A stretch of 64,000 nucleotides of DNA from Alteromonas sp. M12 (GTDB lineage Bacteria > Pseudomonadota > Gammaproteobacteria > Enterobacterales > Alteromonadaceae). Shown here piece by piece: positions 26,892 to 34,773 of this stretch. The stretch covers positions 1,922,001 through 1,986,000 of the forward strand of contig NZ_CP144164.1 in NCBI RefSeq assembly GCF_037478005.1, read 5' to 3'. A program made the translations under genes and the position numbers. The stretch's first letter is position 1. Each line of letters starts with the position of its first letter. The notes beneath the pieces were generated by a model that searched no databases, was not told the DNA's origin, and saw nothing but the letters and a program-made list of their open reading frames with translations.

Positions 26892-28514
26892 TTAGGCACT
26901 CTCGTGCAGCATCTCTCTTACCTTTTGATAACGCTCAAACTGTTCATCATTTAGTTCGCCGTTTTCTATCACCCTAATACAATTATCGATAAGTTTTTGA
27001 ATTGAAAGGTCAGCTCTATTGGTATTTTCATTCATGGTAATGGCTTGTAGTAAATTTAATGCAATAGCGATATTTTTTGGCATAACCGTAAAGGCTTGTC
27101 TGAAAACTCGTAAGGCATCTTCAAGATCCCCCCGTCTGTAAAAAGCGACTGCTGAATTGTTAAGCTCTTTGGGAGTTTGTTTAATAGTGGATCGTTCCAG
27201 TTTCTCTTGTCTAACATAGTGTAAAAATAAACTGCCTTGCTTTTCGTCCTTCTTACAACGTTGTTCGATCACATCCATGATGTTGCTTGATTTTTCGTAA
27301 AGTCCTAACTCATGAAACGCTTTGGCTTTGTCTAACAGGGCATCCATACTTTCTAATTCCCAGTTTTCTTCTGCAAGCTGATCAAGCAGGGCTTTGGCAT
27401 TTTCTTTTTCATCTTGTAAATAAAGTAATCGGGCATCAATCACTTTAATTTGGTCATGTAGTTCCGCTTTGGGGAATGCAGACTTGAATTGTTTTACATA
27501 TTCATTAGCTTGTTTAAGTAAGTTGTAGGTTTCACTTTCATCTGCTGTCATGGCAAAGTCAATACCGGCTCGCGCAACGTTTAGATAGTTTTCTGGCTTA
27601 TCGTGAATGGAATCTTTAGCAAAACGTACAATCTTTTTGGCGGCATCAAATTGGGTTTCGTAGTCATGGGTAATGCGCGATAAATCCAAGGCGGTTTTGT
27701 GGCGTCTGATGTTTCGAGGTGAGATTTCAGTTGCCATCACAACGCACTCGAGAGCGACATCAAAATCTTTTTGTTTGATATGCAGAGCTGATAATAAATC
27801 GTATGCGGCTAATTGCGAATCGGATTTAAAGGCTAATTCCAGGACTAACTTTTCCGCATCATCATCTTCATTGAGTCGAATATGGGCGTTTACTAAGCCT
27901 AACTGCGCCCACGTGAACGATTGCACATTGATTATTGCTTGATAAAACTCTTTTGCTTGCTCAAAGTGACCGCAGGCTAATAGTAACTCTCCTTTGGTTT
28001 TAAGGGCCAGAGGAAAAAACTCAGCGTTTTTGGGCTCGGATAAAAATAATTCAACTTCAGCCAGTGCTTTGGAAAGCTGACCTTTACCCATAAAACGATA
28101 GACTTTTTTTAACGCTCGTTTTCTCACTAACACTTTTGTTAAGCGTCTATCCAAATCATTTACTGTAAAGGGCTTGGCCAGAAAGTCATCGGGTTGCAAC
28201 TCGACAATGCTGTGAACTAAATCAGAGGTGGTGTCAGCACTGATAAAAATAAATGCGGTGCTTGGTTCTAGCTCGCCATTATGTTTTAGCTGATCGTAAA
28301 GGTGATAACCATCGTGATCTTTCTTTAAGTTGTATGAGCAAATTATAAGATCGTAGTGCTCATGCCTGATTTTATTCAATGCATGTTGAGCTCTATCCAC
28401 ATAAGTAATGTTATTAAAGCCGAGTTCTTCTAAGGAATATTTCATATATCCTTTTGCTAAAACTTGATCATCAACGACTAGTACTTTTGTCTCTTTCGAT
28501 ATTTGGGGATTCAT
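26892..28514 (-). CDS. Response-regulator-like protein with TPR domain, receiver lacks the phospho-Asp
   Basis: Cytosolic protein with an N-terminal receiver domain (about 8-130) and a long helical TPR region (about 140-535). The ATG at 28514 (MNPQISKETK, 540 residues) is preferred to a TTG six codons upstream. The acidic pair D15-D16 (VLVVDDQ) and the conserved Lys (LAKPF) are present, but the phosphorylation site, Asp in the usual ICDYNL of relatives, is Ser60 (DLIICSYNL, codon TCA). Phosphorylation at the standard site should therefore be impossible. The TPR part may bind partner proteins. There is no DNA-binding or output domain and no histidine kinase nearby. Confidence 0.82.
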   Translation of the reverse strand: MNPQISKETKVLVVDDQVLAKGYMKYSLEELGFNNITYVDRAQHALNKIRHEHYDLIICSYNLKKDHDGYHLYDQLKHNGELEPSTAFIFISADTTSDLVHSIVELQPDDFLAKPFTVNDLDRRLTKVLVRKRALKKVYRFMGKGQLSKALAEVELFLSEPKNAEFFPLALKTKGELLLACGHFEQAKEFYQAIINVQSFTWAQLGLVNAHIRLNEDDDAEKLVLELAFKSDSQLAAYDLLSALHIKQKDFDVALECVVMATEISPRNIRRHKTALDLSRITHDYETQFDAAKKIVRFAKDSIHDKPENYLNVARAGIDFAMTADESETYNLLKQANEYVKQFKSAFPKAELHDQIKVIDARLLYLQDEKENAKALLDQLAEENWELESMDALLDKAKAFHELGLYEKSSNIMDVIEQRCKKDEKQGSLFLHYVRQEKLERSTIKQTPKELNNSAVAFYRRGDLEDALRVFRQAFTVMPKNIAIALNLLQAITMNENTNRADLSIQKLIDNCIRVIENGELNDEQFERYQKVREMLHESA

Positions 28515-28752
28515 AAGCGAGTAAATTTGCAAACAGATACTTAGGTTATCGTACTTTACGGCAATTTAATAAGGGCTTTTTGTTTTCTTAAGCGAAATCT
28601 TTGGAGGTGAATCAAGGAAATAACATGATTTGTTGCAAAAGGATTTAATCACAGAGCAGGGGAGGCAATGCCAATAGATTCCCCAAAGGAGTAATTCAGC
28701 AGCTGAACGGCTATGTAAAGCTTGAACTAAGGTACTGTTGATTTAAATTTGT

Positions 28753-28819
28753 AAATAGAGAAATAGAGAAATAGAGAAATAGAGAAATAGAGAAATAGAG
28801 AAATAGAGAAATAGAGAAA
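28753..28819. repeat. 8-bp tandem repeat, eight perfect copies
   Basis: AAATAGAG is repeated eight times without error from 28753 to 28816, plus AAA. It lies four bases beyond the 3' end of the first tRNA-Val gene, in its transcript tail. Copy number should vary by slippage. Confidence 0.95.
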
Positions 28820-28822
28820 GGG

Positions 28823-28898
28823 TGGTGGACGCTACTGGGCTTGAACCAGTGACCCTCGCCTTGTAAGGGCGATGCTCTCCCAACTGAGCTAAGCGTCC
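28823..28898 (-). tRNA. tRNA-Val (TAC)
   Basis: Complete 76-nt tRNA on the minus strand with encoded CCA. The acceptor stem is GGACGCT/AGCGTCC with discriminator A. The anticodon stem TCGCC/GGCGA carries the loop CTTACAA, anticodon TAC. The D-arm (TAGCTCAGTTGGGAGAGCA) and T-arm (CTGGTTCAAGCCCAG) are normal. It is identical to the copy at 29022-29097. Confidence 0.97.
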
Positions 28899-28911
28899 AT
28901 ATTTTCTTTCT

Positions 28912-28993
28912 TACTGTGCTGAACCACTGATCCTCGCCATTCTTTTGTAAAAGGCGGTGATGCTTGCTCTTTTTTCAACTGAGCTAAGCGTCC
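28912..28993 (-). pseudogene. Decayed tRNA-Val copy
   Basis: Between the two intact tRNA-Val genes lies a third, eroded copy. Its 5' part (GGACGCTTAGCTCAGTTG on the minus strand) is exact. The D-loop then carries an A-rich insertion. The anticodon arm still reads GCC TTTTACAA but with extra bases and a broken stem. The T-arm has lost pairing (CAGTGGTTCAGCACAG), and the 3' acceptor strand and CCA are missing. It cannot form a normal tRNA. Confidence 0.85.
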
Positions 28994-29021
28994 ATTTAAA
29001 CTTTGAAACATTGTAGAAAAT

Positions 29022-29097
29022 TGGTGGACGCTACTGGGCTTGAACCAGTGACCCTCGCCTTGTAAGGGCGATGCTCTCCCAACTGAGCTAAGCGTCC
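29022..29097 (-). tRNA. tRNA-Val (TAC)
   Basis: Second intact 76-nt tRNA-Val with anticodon TAC and encoded CCA, identical in sequence to the copy at 28823-28898. It is the promoter-proximal member of the cluster. In E. coli tRNA-Val genes also flank gltX, so the neighbourhood is ancestral. Confidence 0.97.
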
Positions 29098-29138
29098 AAT
29101 TTTCTTTTTTACTTGCTGTGCTTGGCAAGTGGAGCGCT

Positions 29139-29166
29139 ATTATAGATATGCGACTTAGACTGTCAA
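29139..29166 (-). promoter_or_regulatory. tRNA-Val cluster promoter
   Basis: On the minus strand TTGACA (29166-29161) and TATAAT (29144-29139), both perfect, are 16 bp apart, followed by GC-rich AGCGCTCC. It fires toward the tRNA-Val genes starting at 29097. Confidence 0.88.
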
Positions 29167-29296
29167 CCCTAAACTATAAAAATATTGTTTAAATGGCGAT
29201 TTTCTATCCATTACGTAGTTTTGCCGTGCGTTTAATGTACAAAATGGCTTAAAAATCTCATTTATCACTTATTAGTTTCTAAAATTGGTTTTTTTT

Positions 29297-29310
29297 AGTC
29301 TACGTAGACT
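29297..29310. promoter_or_regulatory. 14-bp perfect palindrome upstream of gltX
   Basis: AGTCTACGTAGACT is a perfect palindrome 37 bp before the gltX ATG, in the likely promoter or early leader. It could be an operator; no regulator is evident. Confidence 0.3.
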
Positions 29311-29347
29311 GGTAAACTTCGCGCACTTAATTAAAAAGGAAACAATA

Positions 29348-30757
29348 ATGTCCGTGATCACCCGATTTGCCCCTAGTCCCACCGGTTATTTACATGTAGG
29401 AGGTGCCAGAACTGCACTTTACTCATGGTTATATGCCAAGAGTAAAGGAGGTAAGTTTGTCTTACGGATTGAAGATACTGACATTGAGCGTTCTACCCAG
29501 TCGGCTATCGATGCCATTTTGGAAGGAATGGATTGGTTAGGTTTGGATTACGATGACGGACCTTATTATCAAACTAAACGATTTGATCGCTATAAAGAAT
29601 TGATCGAACAGTTGCTCAGCGAGGGGAAAGCTTATAAGTGTTTTATGAGCTCAGCGGAATTAGACGATATTCGCGAAAAGCAAATGGCCGCGGGAGAAAA
29701 GCCTCGTTATCCTGGAACATGGCGAGATAGAACGGATCATCCTGAAGGACAACCTTTTGCTATTCGCTTTAAAAATCCACTCGAAGGTAAAGTGGTCATC
29801 AACGACCATATACGAGGAAAGATCGAAATTGCCAATGCTGAATTAGATGATTTGATTATTCAGCGCAGTGATGGAACCCCCACTTACAATTTTTGCGTAG
29901 TAGTAGATGATTGGGATATGGGAATTTCTCATGTGGTACGTGGCGAAGATCATATTAATAATACGCCTCGTCAAATTAACATCTTAAAAGCATTGGACGC
30001 ACCTGTGCCCGAATATGCTCACGTATCGATGATTTTAGGAGATGATGGAAAAAAATTATCAAAACGACATGGTGCCGTGGGTGTTATGCAATACAGAGAT
30101 GATGGTTATCTACCTCAAGCCCTGTTGAATTACCTTGTTCGTTTAGGTTGGTCTCATGGTGACCAAGAAATATTCTCTAAACAGGAAATGATTGAATTAT
30201 TTGATTTAGATTCAATCGGCCAATCAGCTTCTGCATTTAATACTGAAAAGCTTATTTGGTTGAACCAACATTACATTAAAACGCTTCCTGCGAATGAAGT
30301 AGCTGAACACGCTAGATGGCATTTTGAACAACAGAACATAGACTTGTCTAATGGACCTAAACTTGAAGCTGTTATTGAAGCGCAAGCCGATCGTGTAAAA
30401 AACTTGGTAGAGTTGGCACAGATTAGTCGATATTTTTATGAAGAGTATGAAGAGTTCGACGCCAATGCCGCGAAAAAACATTTACGGCCAGTTGCTAAAG
30501 AAGCGTTGTTATTAGTAAAAGAAAAATTATCTAATATTGATGACTGGACGCCTGTATCAATTCAGAACGCAATTAATGACACTGCGCAAGAATTAGAGAT
30601 TGGAATGGGTAAAGTCGGCATGCCGTTGCGTGTGGCCGTTACAGGGGCAGGGAATTCGCCGTCACTAGACGTCACTCTAAATCTGTTAAAACCTGAACAA
30701 ATTGCTCAACGAATCGACAAAGCGCTCATTTATATAGCAAACAGAGAGAAATCATAA
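29348..30757 (+). CDS. gltX: Glutamate--tRNA ligase
   Basis: Class I aminoacyl-tRNA synthetase that charges tRNA-Glu. The ATG at 29348 starts [26 protein letters not shown] lies just upstream and length is 469 (E. coli 471). An earlier in-frame codon at 29285 adds an unrelated stretch. The HIGH-type motif is in PTGYLHVGG and the KMSKS-type motif is KLSKRHG. Discriminating C-terminal helices are intact. It lies between tRNA-Val and tRNA-Ala/tRNA-Glu genes, as partly also in E. coli. Confidence 0.97.
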   Translation: MSVITRFAPSPTGYLHVGGARTALYSWLYAKSKGGKFVLRIEDTDIERSTQSAIDAILEGMDWLGLDYDDGPYYQTKRFDRYKELIEQLLSEGKAYKCFMSSAELDDIREKQMAAGEKPRYPGTWRDRTDHPEGQPFAIRFKNPLEGKVVINDHIRGKIEIANAELDDLIIQRSDGTPTYNFCVVVDDWDMGISHVVRGEDHINNTPRQINILKALDAPVPEYAHVSMILGDDGKKLSKRHGAVGVMQYRDDGYLPQALLNYLVRLGWSHGDQEIFSKQEMIELFDLDSIGQSASAFNTEKLIWLNQHYIKTLPANEVAEHARWHFEQQNIDLSNGPKLEAVIEAQADRVKNLVELAQISRYFYEEYEEFDANAAKKHLRPVAKEALLLVKEKLSNIDDWTPVSIQNAINDTAQELEIGMGKVGMPLRVAVTGAGNSPSLDVTLNLLKPEQIAQRIDKALIYIANREKS

Positions 30758-30776
30758 AAAAATCATAAAAAAATCG

Positions 30777-30805
30777 TTGACATGAAAAGGTCTGATGCCT
30801 AGAAT
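30777..30805 (+). promoter_or_regulatory. Promoter of the tRNA-Ala/tRNA-Glu operon
   Basis: TTGACA (30777-30782) and TAGAAT (30800-30805) with 17 bp spacing, followed by the GC-rich discriminator GCGCCCCGC expected of stringently controlled stable-RNA promoters. It starts 20 bp after gltX. Confidence 0.85.
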
Positions 30806-30868
30806 GCGCCCCGCTGTCAAGGAATGGTAGCTAGCTAAAACAGCTTAGCCACTAGTGACATAAAGCAC

Positions 30869-30944
<76 letters not shown>

Positions 30945-31006
30945 ATATCATGGATTGTTTACTACCACCTAGGCCAGTAAGCATTAGATATGACAAGAAT
31001 TTGTTT

Positions 31007-31120
31007 TGTAAGGCGTTTTAAGTTGTAGGGTGGTTCACCATCCAATAATGTCGCTCCTCTCGCAGGCTCGACTCGCCTTACAGAAATTTATCGAAGCTTG
31101 CTTCGATAGGCAAAATTTCT
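31007..31120 (+). repeat. Structured spacer element, copy 1, before tRNA-Glu
   Basis: About 114 bp directly before the first tRNA-Glu, related to the element at 31304-31419. It can fold into an outer stem TGTAAGGCG/CGCCTTACA (31007-31015 with 31074-31082), an inner hairpin GGGTGG-TTCA-CCATCC (31028-31043), and a second, long hairpin in which CAGAAATTT pairs with AAATTTCTG around the perfect stem ATCGAAGC/GCTTCGAT (31090-31107). The central stretch CTCCTCTCGCAGGCTCGACT is shared with copy 2. Possible roles are tRNA precursor processing or a mobile repeat. Confidence 0.7.
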
Positions 31121-31196
31121 GTCCCCATCGTCTAGAGGCCTAGGACACCGCCCTTTCACGGCGGTAACAGGGGTTCGAATCCCCTTGGGGACGCCA
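31121..31196 (+). tRNA. tRNA-Glu (TTC)
   Basis: Complete 76-nt tRNA with encoded CCA. Acceptor GTCCCCA/TGGGGAC. Anticodon stem CCGCC/GGCGG with the loop CTTTCAC, anticodon TTC. Identical to the copy at 31420-31495. Confidence 0.97.
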
Positions 31197-31303
31197 TTTT
31201 GAATAGAGTATAGGATGTACTCGGTGGTCGGTAACGGCAACAAGGAACGCTTAATTCACACTCCTGGGCGAATTAAGTAAATAGTAGTGATAGAAAATTG
31301 TTT

Positions 31304-31419
31304 TTGTAAGGCTCGTTATAGTTATAGGGTAGTTCACTATTCTATAATGTCGTTCCTCTCGCAGGCTCGACTCACCTTACAAAAAATCTCGGAAACATGT
31401 TTCCGAAGGAAGATTTTTT
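31304..31419 (+). repeat. Structured spacer element, copy 2, before tRNA-Glu
   Basis: Counterpart of 31007-31120. The outer stem is TTGTAAGG/CCTTACAA. The inner hairpin is ATAGGGTAG-TTCA-CTATTCTAT (31324-31345), longer than in copy 1 and with a compensated G-C to A-T exchange next to the loop. The second hairpin is AAAAAATCT/AGATTTTTT around CGGAAAC/GTTTCCG (31390-31405), quite different in sequence from copy 1 but equally paired. Loops and the central CTCTCGCAGGCTCGACT are conserved. Confidence 0.7.
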
Positions 31420-31495
31420 GTCCCCATCGTCTAGAGGCCTAGGACACCGCCCTTTCACGGCGGTAACAGGGGTTCGAATCCCCTTGGGGACGCCA
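31420..31495 (+). tRNA. tRNA-Glu (TTC)
   Basis: Second complete tRNA-Glu with anticodon TTC and encoded CCA, identical to the first. Last gene of the tRNA-Ala/Glu/Glu transcript, followed eight bases later by an intrinsic terminator. Confidence 0.97.
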
Positions 31496-31502
31496 ATTAG
31501 AA

Positions 31503-31531
31503 AAACCGCACTTTTTAGTGCGGTTTTTTTA
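31503..31531 (+). terminator. Terminator of the tRNA operon
   Basis: AAACCGCACT (31503-31512) pairs with AGTGCGGTTT (31517-31526) around a TTTT loop, with the T-run continuing to 31530. Confidence 0.9.
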
Positions 31532-31632
31532 TGTCTGAAAAATAATAGGTAAAGTGGCTGACATTTTTCATGGCTGTCCACGCTATCAGCATCCAGGATG
31601 ACAGGATCTAAAAGGTCAATGGGACATCTGAT

Positions 31633-32511
31633 GTGTATCCAATTGCTAATTTGCACAAATATCTATGCTGTAGCATATTAGGTGCAATTCGAATTTATTG
31701 GAAAATAGCATTGAATCCATTGAATTGGATAGGCAATAAAATAGCGCACTTTCTACAAAAGCCTAGCCCAACCTATCGTAGTGAGACCACTTGCGAGCCT
31801 GATGCTTTATTAAAAACCCTCAAAAAAGGCGATGTGCTGTTGATTGATGGTGTAAGTAGGGTGAGCACCGCAATTAAATATTTAACTCAGTCTACTTGGT
31901 CACACGCGACGCTATGCATAAGCGACCAATACGGTATTGAAAATCCAGATATTGCTAAAGTCCATTTACTCGAAGCTGATGTTGTGGAGGGTGTCAGGGT
32001 GGTAAATTTACAGGAATATGTGGATCAAGGGACAAGAATTTGTCGGCCAGTCAGTCTCAATCAACAGGATATTGACAAAATTGTAGACTATGCGAGACAA
32101 AGAATTGGGCATCAATACGATACCAAAAATATTCTCGATTTAGCTCGTTATTTAATCCAAACTCCGCCGGTACCTGTGGGGTGGAGGCGGAATATGTTGT
32201 CTCTGGGGAGCGGAGATCCGACTAGAGCAATTTGTTCTTCATTATTGGCACAAGCATTTCAATCAATTGGTTACCCCATTTTGCCACAAAAAATTACACG
32301 GCCTCAAAGTACGCTTGTCAGATCTAAAATAAATCATTTTTTCCAATCTAGGCACCACACACTTTTTGTACCTAAGGACTTTGATATATCACCATACTTT
32401 GCCATTATAAAGCCGACTATCGAATTACATTTTGATCCTTATTCGTTTAACTGGGTTTCTGAATCCGAATTAAAACAAGAAAATCAACAGCCAACTGTTG
32501 TAAAAGATTAA
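31633..32511 (+). CDS. YiiX/YebB-like permuted papain-fold cysteine hydrolase
   Basis: A 292-residue protein of the YiiX/YebB-like NlpC/P60-superfamily hydrolases (DUF830). Candidate catalytic residues are His in TWSHATLC, Glu in VHLLEAD and Cys in AICSSLLAQAF, in the permuted order typical of the group. A short hydrophobic stretch (about 10-40) may be a membrane anchor. Substrates of this family are mostly unknown; amide or thioester bonds of lipids or cell-wall peptides are proposed. The GTG at 31633 is the only reasonable start before the conserved region and has a modest GGGA upstream. The DUF1272 gene follows 12 bp later. Confidence 0.78.
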   Translation: MYPIANLHKYLCCSILGAIRIYWKIALNPLNWIGNKIAHFLQKPSPTYRSETTCEPDALLKTLKKGDVLLIDGVSRVSTAIKYLTQSTWSHATLCISDQYGIENPDIAKVHLLEADVVEGVRVVNLQEYVDQGTRICRPVSLNQQDIDKIVDYARQRIGHQYDTKNILDLARYLIQTPPVPVGWRRNMLSLGSGDPTRAICSSLLAQAFQSIGYPILPQKITRPQSTLVRSKINHFFQSRHHTLFVPKDFDISPYFAIIKPTIELHFDPYSFNWVSESELKQENQQPTVVKD

Positions 32512-32523
32512 CAGGAGACAACC

Positions 32524-32817
32524 ATGCTTGAACTTAGGCCAAATTGTGAGTGGTGTGATAAAGATTTACCCCCTGAGAGCACCGAAGCCTGTATCTGTAC
32601 TTACGAATGTACTTTTTGTCAGAGCTGCGTCGATTCTGTATTGCTGAATGTTTGTCCAAATTGTGGAGGTGGTTTTAGCACAAGACCAATAAGGCCAGCG
32701 AGGCCTTTTAGGCTAGGGGTTAGCCTACAAAGTCATCCAGCCTCTACAAAGCGCGTTAACAGTCCTTATTCAAAAGAGGAAATTGAGGCATTTCGGAAAA
32801 CTGTAGTGACCAAATAA
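32524..32817 (+). CDS. DUF1272 small Cys-rich protein
   Basis: A 97-residue cytosolic protein that begins MLELRPNCEWCDKDLPPES and continues with CTYECTFCQSC and CPNCGGGFSTRP, the DUF1272 signature. The eight or so Cys residues likely bind zinc, as a treble-clef or rubredoxin-like knuckle. No function is known. The C-terminal third is unrelated and probably disordered. It lies 12 bp after the hydrolase and 5 bp before the DUF1289 gene, so the three may be one transcript. Confidence 0.85.
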   Translation: MLELRPNCEWCDKDLPPESTEACICTYECTFCQSCVDSVLLNVCPNCGGGFSTRPIRPARPFRLGVSLQSHPASTKRVNSPYSKEEIEAFRKTVVTK

Positions 32818-32822
32818 GAGTA

Positions 32823-33026
32823 ATGAAATTACAATCCAAAAACATCAGTTCTCCTTGTATTCGAAATTGTTGTTTAGACCAACATGATGTTTGCTTGGGA
32901 TGTAACCGTAGCCTAGAAGAAATTTTAATCTGGGGGAGTGCTGATGATGAGCAAAAAATAAATATATTATTAAATACTCAAAAGCGTGAAAATCAACGTA
33001 ATAAAGTACCAAATAACAGATCATAA
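32823..33026 (+). CDS. DUF1289 small Cys-motif protein
   Basis: A 67-residue protein with the DUF1289 pattern SSPCIRNCCLDQHDVCLGCNRS, four to five Cys that probably bind a metal, followed by the usual EEILIWGSADDEQK helix. The function of the family is not established. It lies 59 bp before dusC, and a DUF1289 gene beside other small metal-binding proteins is common in proteobacteria. Confidence 0.82.
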   Translation: MKLQSKNISSPCIRNCCLDQHDVCLGCNRSLEEILIWGSADDEQKINILLNTQKRENQRNKVPNNRS

Positions 33027-33085
33027 AAGCGCCATTTTTGCTACAATCCGCCACTTTCTGTTTCCCTAAAATTTAATTAATTGAA

Positions 33086-34036
33086 ATGAAAATTGTGTTA
33101 GCGCCTATGGAAGGCGTGGTTGATCATCTAATGCGCGATATGTTGACTCAAGTCGGCGGATTTGACTCGTGTGTAACTGAATTCGTGCGTGTGGTAGATC
33201 AACTTTTACCGACTAAAGTATTCTATCGTCTATGCCCTGAATTACATCACCATGGATTAACACCTTCAGGTGTGCCAGTAAAGGTGCAACTGTTAGGGCA
33301 AGAACCTGATTGGCTGGCGGAAAATGCGGTTAGAGCGATTGAATTAGGTTCTCATGGTGTGGATTTGAATTTTGGCTGTCCCGCCAAGACTGTCAATAAA
33401 AGTAAAGGCGGAGCAGTACTTTTAAAAGAGCCTGAAGCTCTTTATAAAATCGTTTTGGCAGTGCGTGAGGCGGTTCCTCAACAACACCAAGTGACAGCCA
33501 AAATGCGCTTAGGTTTTGAAGATAAATCTTTAGCGATTGAAAATGCTCAGGCTATTGAAGCCGCAGGGGCCAGCAGTTTAGCGATTCATGCGCGAACCAA
33601 AACTGAAGGATATAAACCGCCTGCTTATTGGGAGTGGATTGCCAAAATACGCCAACAAACGCAGATCCCTATTATTGCTAACGGTGAAATTTGGTCGAAG
33701 GCAGATGCAATCCTTTGTCAGCAGCGTTCTGAGTGCCAGGACATTATGTTGGGACGAGGTGCGTTAGCTTTGCCTAATTTAGCTCAAGTTATACGACAGG
33801 ATGCTAGTAAGATGACGTGGGAACAGGTTAAAGCACTACTGTTAAGCTATTCAGGATATGAAATATTTGGTGATAAAGGTCGTTATTATCCGAACCGTAT
33901 AAAACAATGGTTAGGCTATTTAAAAGTGCAATATCCAGAAGCTGAAAGCTTGTTTATGCGTATTCGGTCAATGACTAAATCAGCCGATATTGTGTCTGTT
34001 CTGCAGCACTATCAAGACAGTGATGTTTTTAGCTAA
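33086..34036 (+). CDS. dusC: tRNA-dihydrouridine(16) synthase DusC
   Basis: FMN-dependent reductase that makes dihydrouridine in the tRNA D-loop, position 16 in E. coli. It has 316 residues. Motifs: LAPMEGVVDHLMRDM at the N-terminus, GVDLNFGCPAKTVNKSKGGA with the catalytic Cys, KMRLGF, IHARTKTEGY and IANGEIWS. The insertion and C-terminal domain pattern fit DusC rather than DusA or DusB. It follows the small Cys proteins and precedes yaeQ, all co-directional. Confidence 0.92.
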   Translation: MKIVLAPMEGVVDHLMRDMLTQVGGFDSCVTEFVRVVDQLLPTKVFYRLCPELHHHGLTPSGVPVKVQLLGQEPDWLAENAVRAIELGSHGVDLNFGCPAKTVNKSKGGAVLLKEPEALYKIVLAVREAVPQQHQVTAKMRLGFEDKSLAIENAQAIEAAGASSLAIHARTKTEGYKPPAYWEWIAKIRQQTQIPIIANGEIWSKADAILCQQRSECQDIMLGRGALALPNLAQVIRQDASKMTWEQVKALLLSYSGYEIFGDKGRYYPNRIKQWLGYLKVQYPEAESLFMRIRSMTKSADIVSVLQHYQDSDVFS

Positions 34037-34075
34037 AAGATATTTTTTAACAACAATTATTATAGGTGATTTGAA

Positions 34076-34612
34076 ATGGCATTGAAGCCGACAATTTATA
34101 AGTTTCGTATTTCGTTGGCTGACATGGACAGGCATCATTATGATAATTTGAGTTTAATAGTGGCACAACACCCATCTGAAACAACGCAGCGGATGATGGC
34201 TAGAATTGTTGCTTTTTGTATTCATGCTCAAGATGGACTGGAATTAACCAAAGGATTAAGCGAAACCGCAGAGCCGGACATTTGGGTGAAACAGCCAAAT
34301 GATGACATAAGTTTATGGATAGAAATTGGTGAGCCTGACGCAGAAAGAATTAAAAAAGCTACTCGTTTGGCCTCTAATGTGATTGTTTATAGTTTTAATA
34401 CTAAGTCTGATGTGTGGTGGCAGCAATCAGCCACAAAATTTAAACAGCTAAATGCAAAATTCTATAGATTTGATTGGCAACACATATGTCAACTTACTGA
34501 ATTAATTGAAAGAACAATGGATATAACAGTTACCATTGCAGATCAATCTGCATTCATCGCCACAAATCTAGGTGAATGTGAAGTTCCTTGGGATGAACTT
34601 CAGGCAGGTTAA
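34076..34612 (+). CDS. yaeQ: YaeQ family protein
   Basis: Cytosolic protein of 178 residues (E. coli YaeQ 181), complete, recognised from MALKPTIYKFRISLADMDR, HPSETTQRMMAR and DIWVKQPNDDISLWIEIGEPD. The fold is nuclease-like (PD-(D/E)XK) and the charged D, E and K of WIEIGEPDAERIKKA are conserved. E. coli YaeQ was reported to suppress loss of the elongation regulator RfaH, but the molecular activity is not settled. It lies 39 bp after dusC. Confidence 0.88.
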   Translation: MALKPTIYKFRISLADMDRHHYDNLSLIVAQHPSETTQRMMARIVAFCIHAQDGLELTKGLSETAEPDIWVKQPNDDISLWIEIGEPDAERIKKATRLASNVIVYSFNTKSDVWWQQSATKFKQLNAKFYRFDWQHICQLTELIERTMDITVTIADQSAFIATNLGECEVPWDELQAG

Positions 34613-34773
34613 TTGCAGTATCTTCAACAACTGGTATATTTAATTCTAAGAAAACTCGCTCTGCTTTCTATGTTCTAGATTTTATTTGGATTAACAATAA
34701 AAGCTGGGCAGGGTTTGACCATCCGTTATCGATAAAAACAACAATAAACGAACTTACTTTTTGGCAGGAAATC

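Noticed and set aside
28753..28819. Possible CRISPR repeats
   Set aside because: The 8-bp units are directly contiguous without spacers; it is a simple tandem repeat.
31007..31419. Insertion sequence or integrase attachment site at the tRNA genes
   Set aside because: No transposase or integrase and no tRNA 3'-end direct repeat; the duplicated parts are the whole spacer-tRNA units.
31372..31656. Minus-strand ORF of 94 codons across the second tRNA-Glu
   Set aside because: It is read through a tRNA gene and its terminator, a common annotation artefact.
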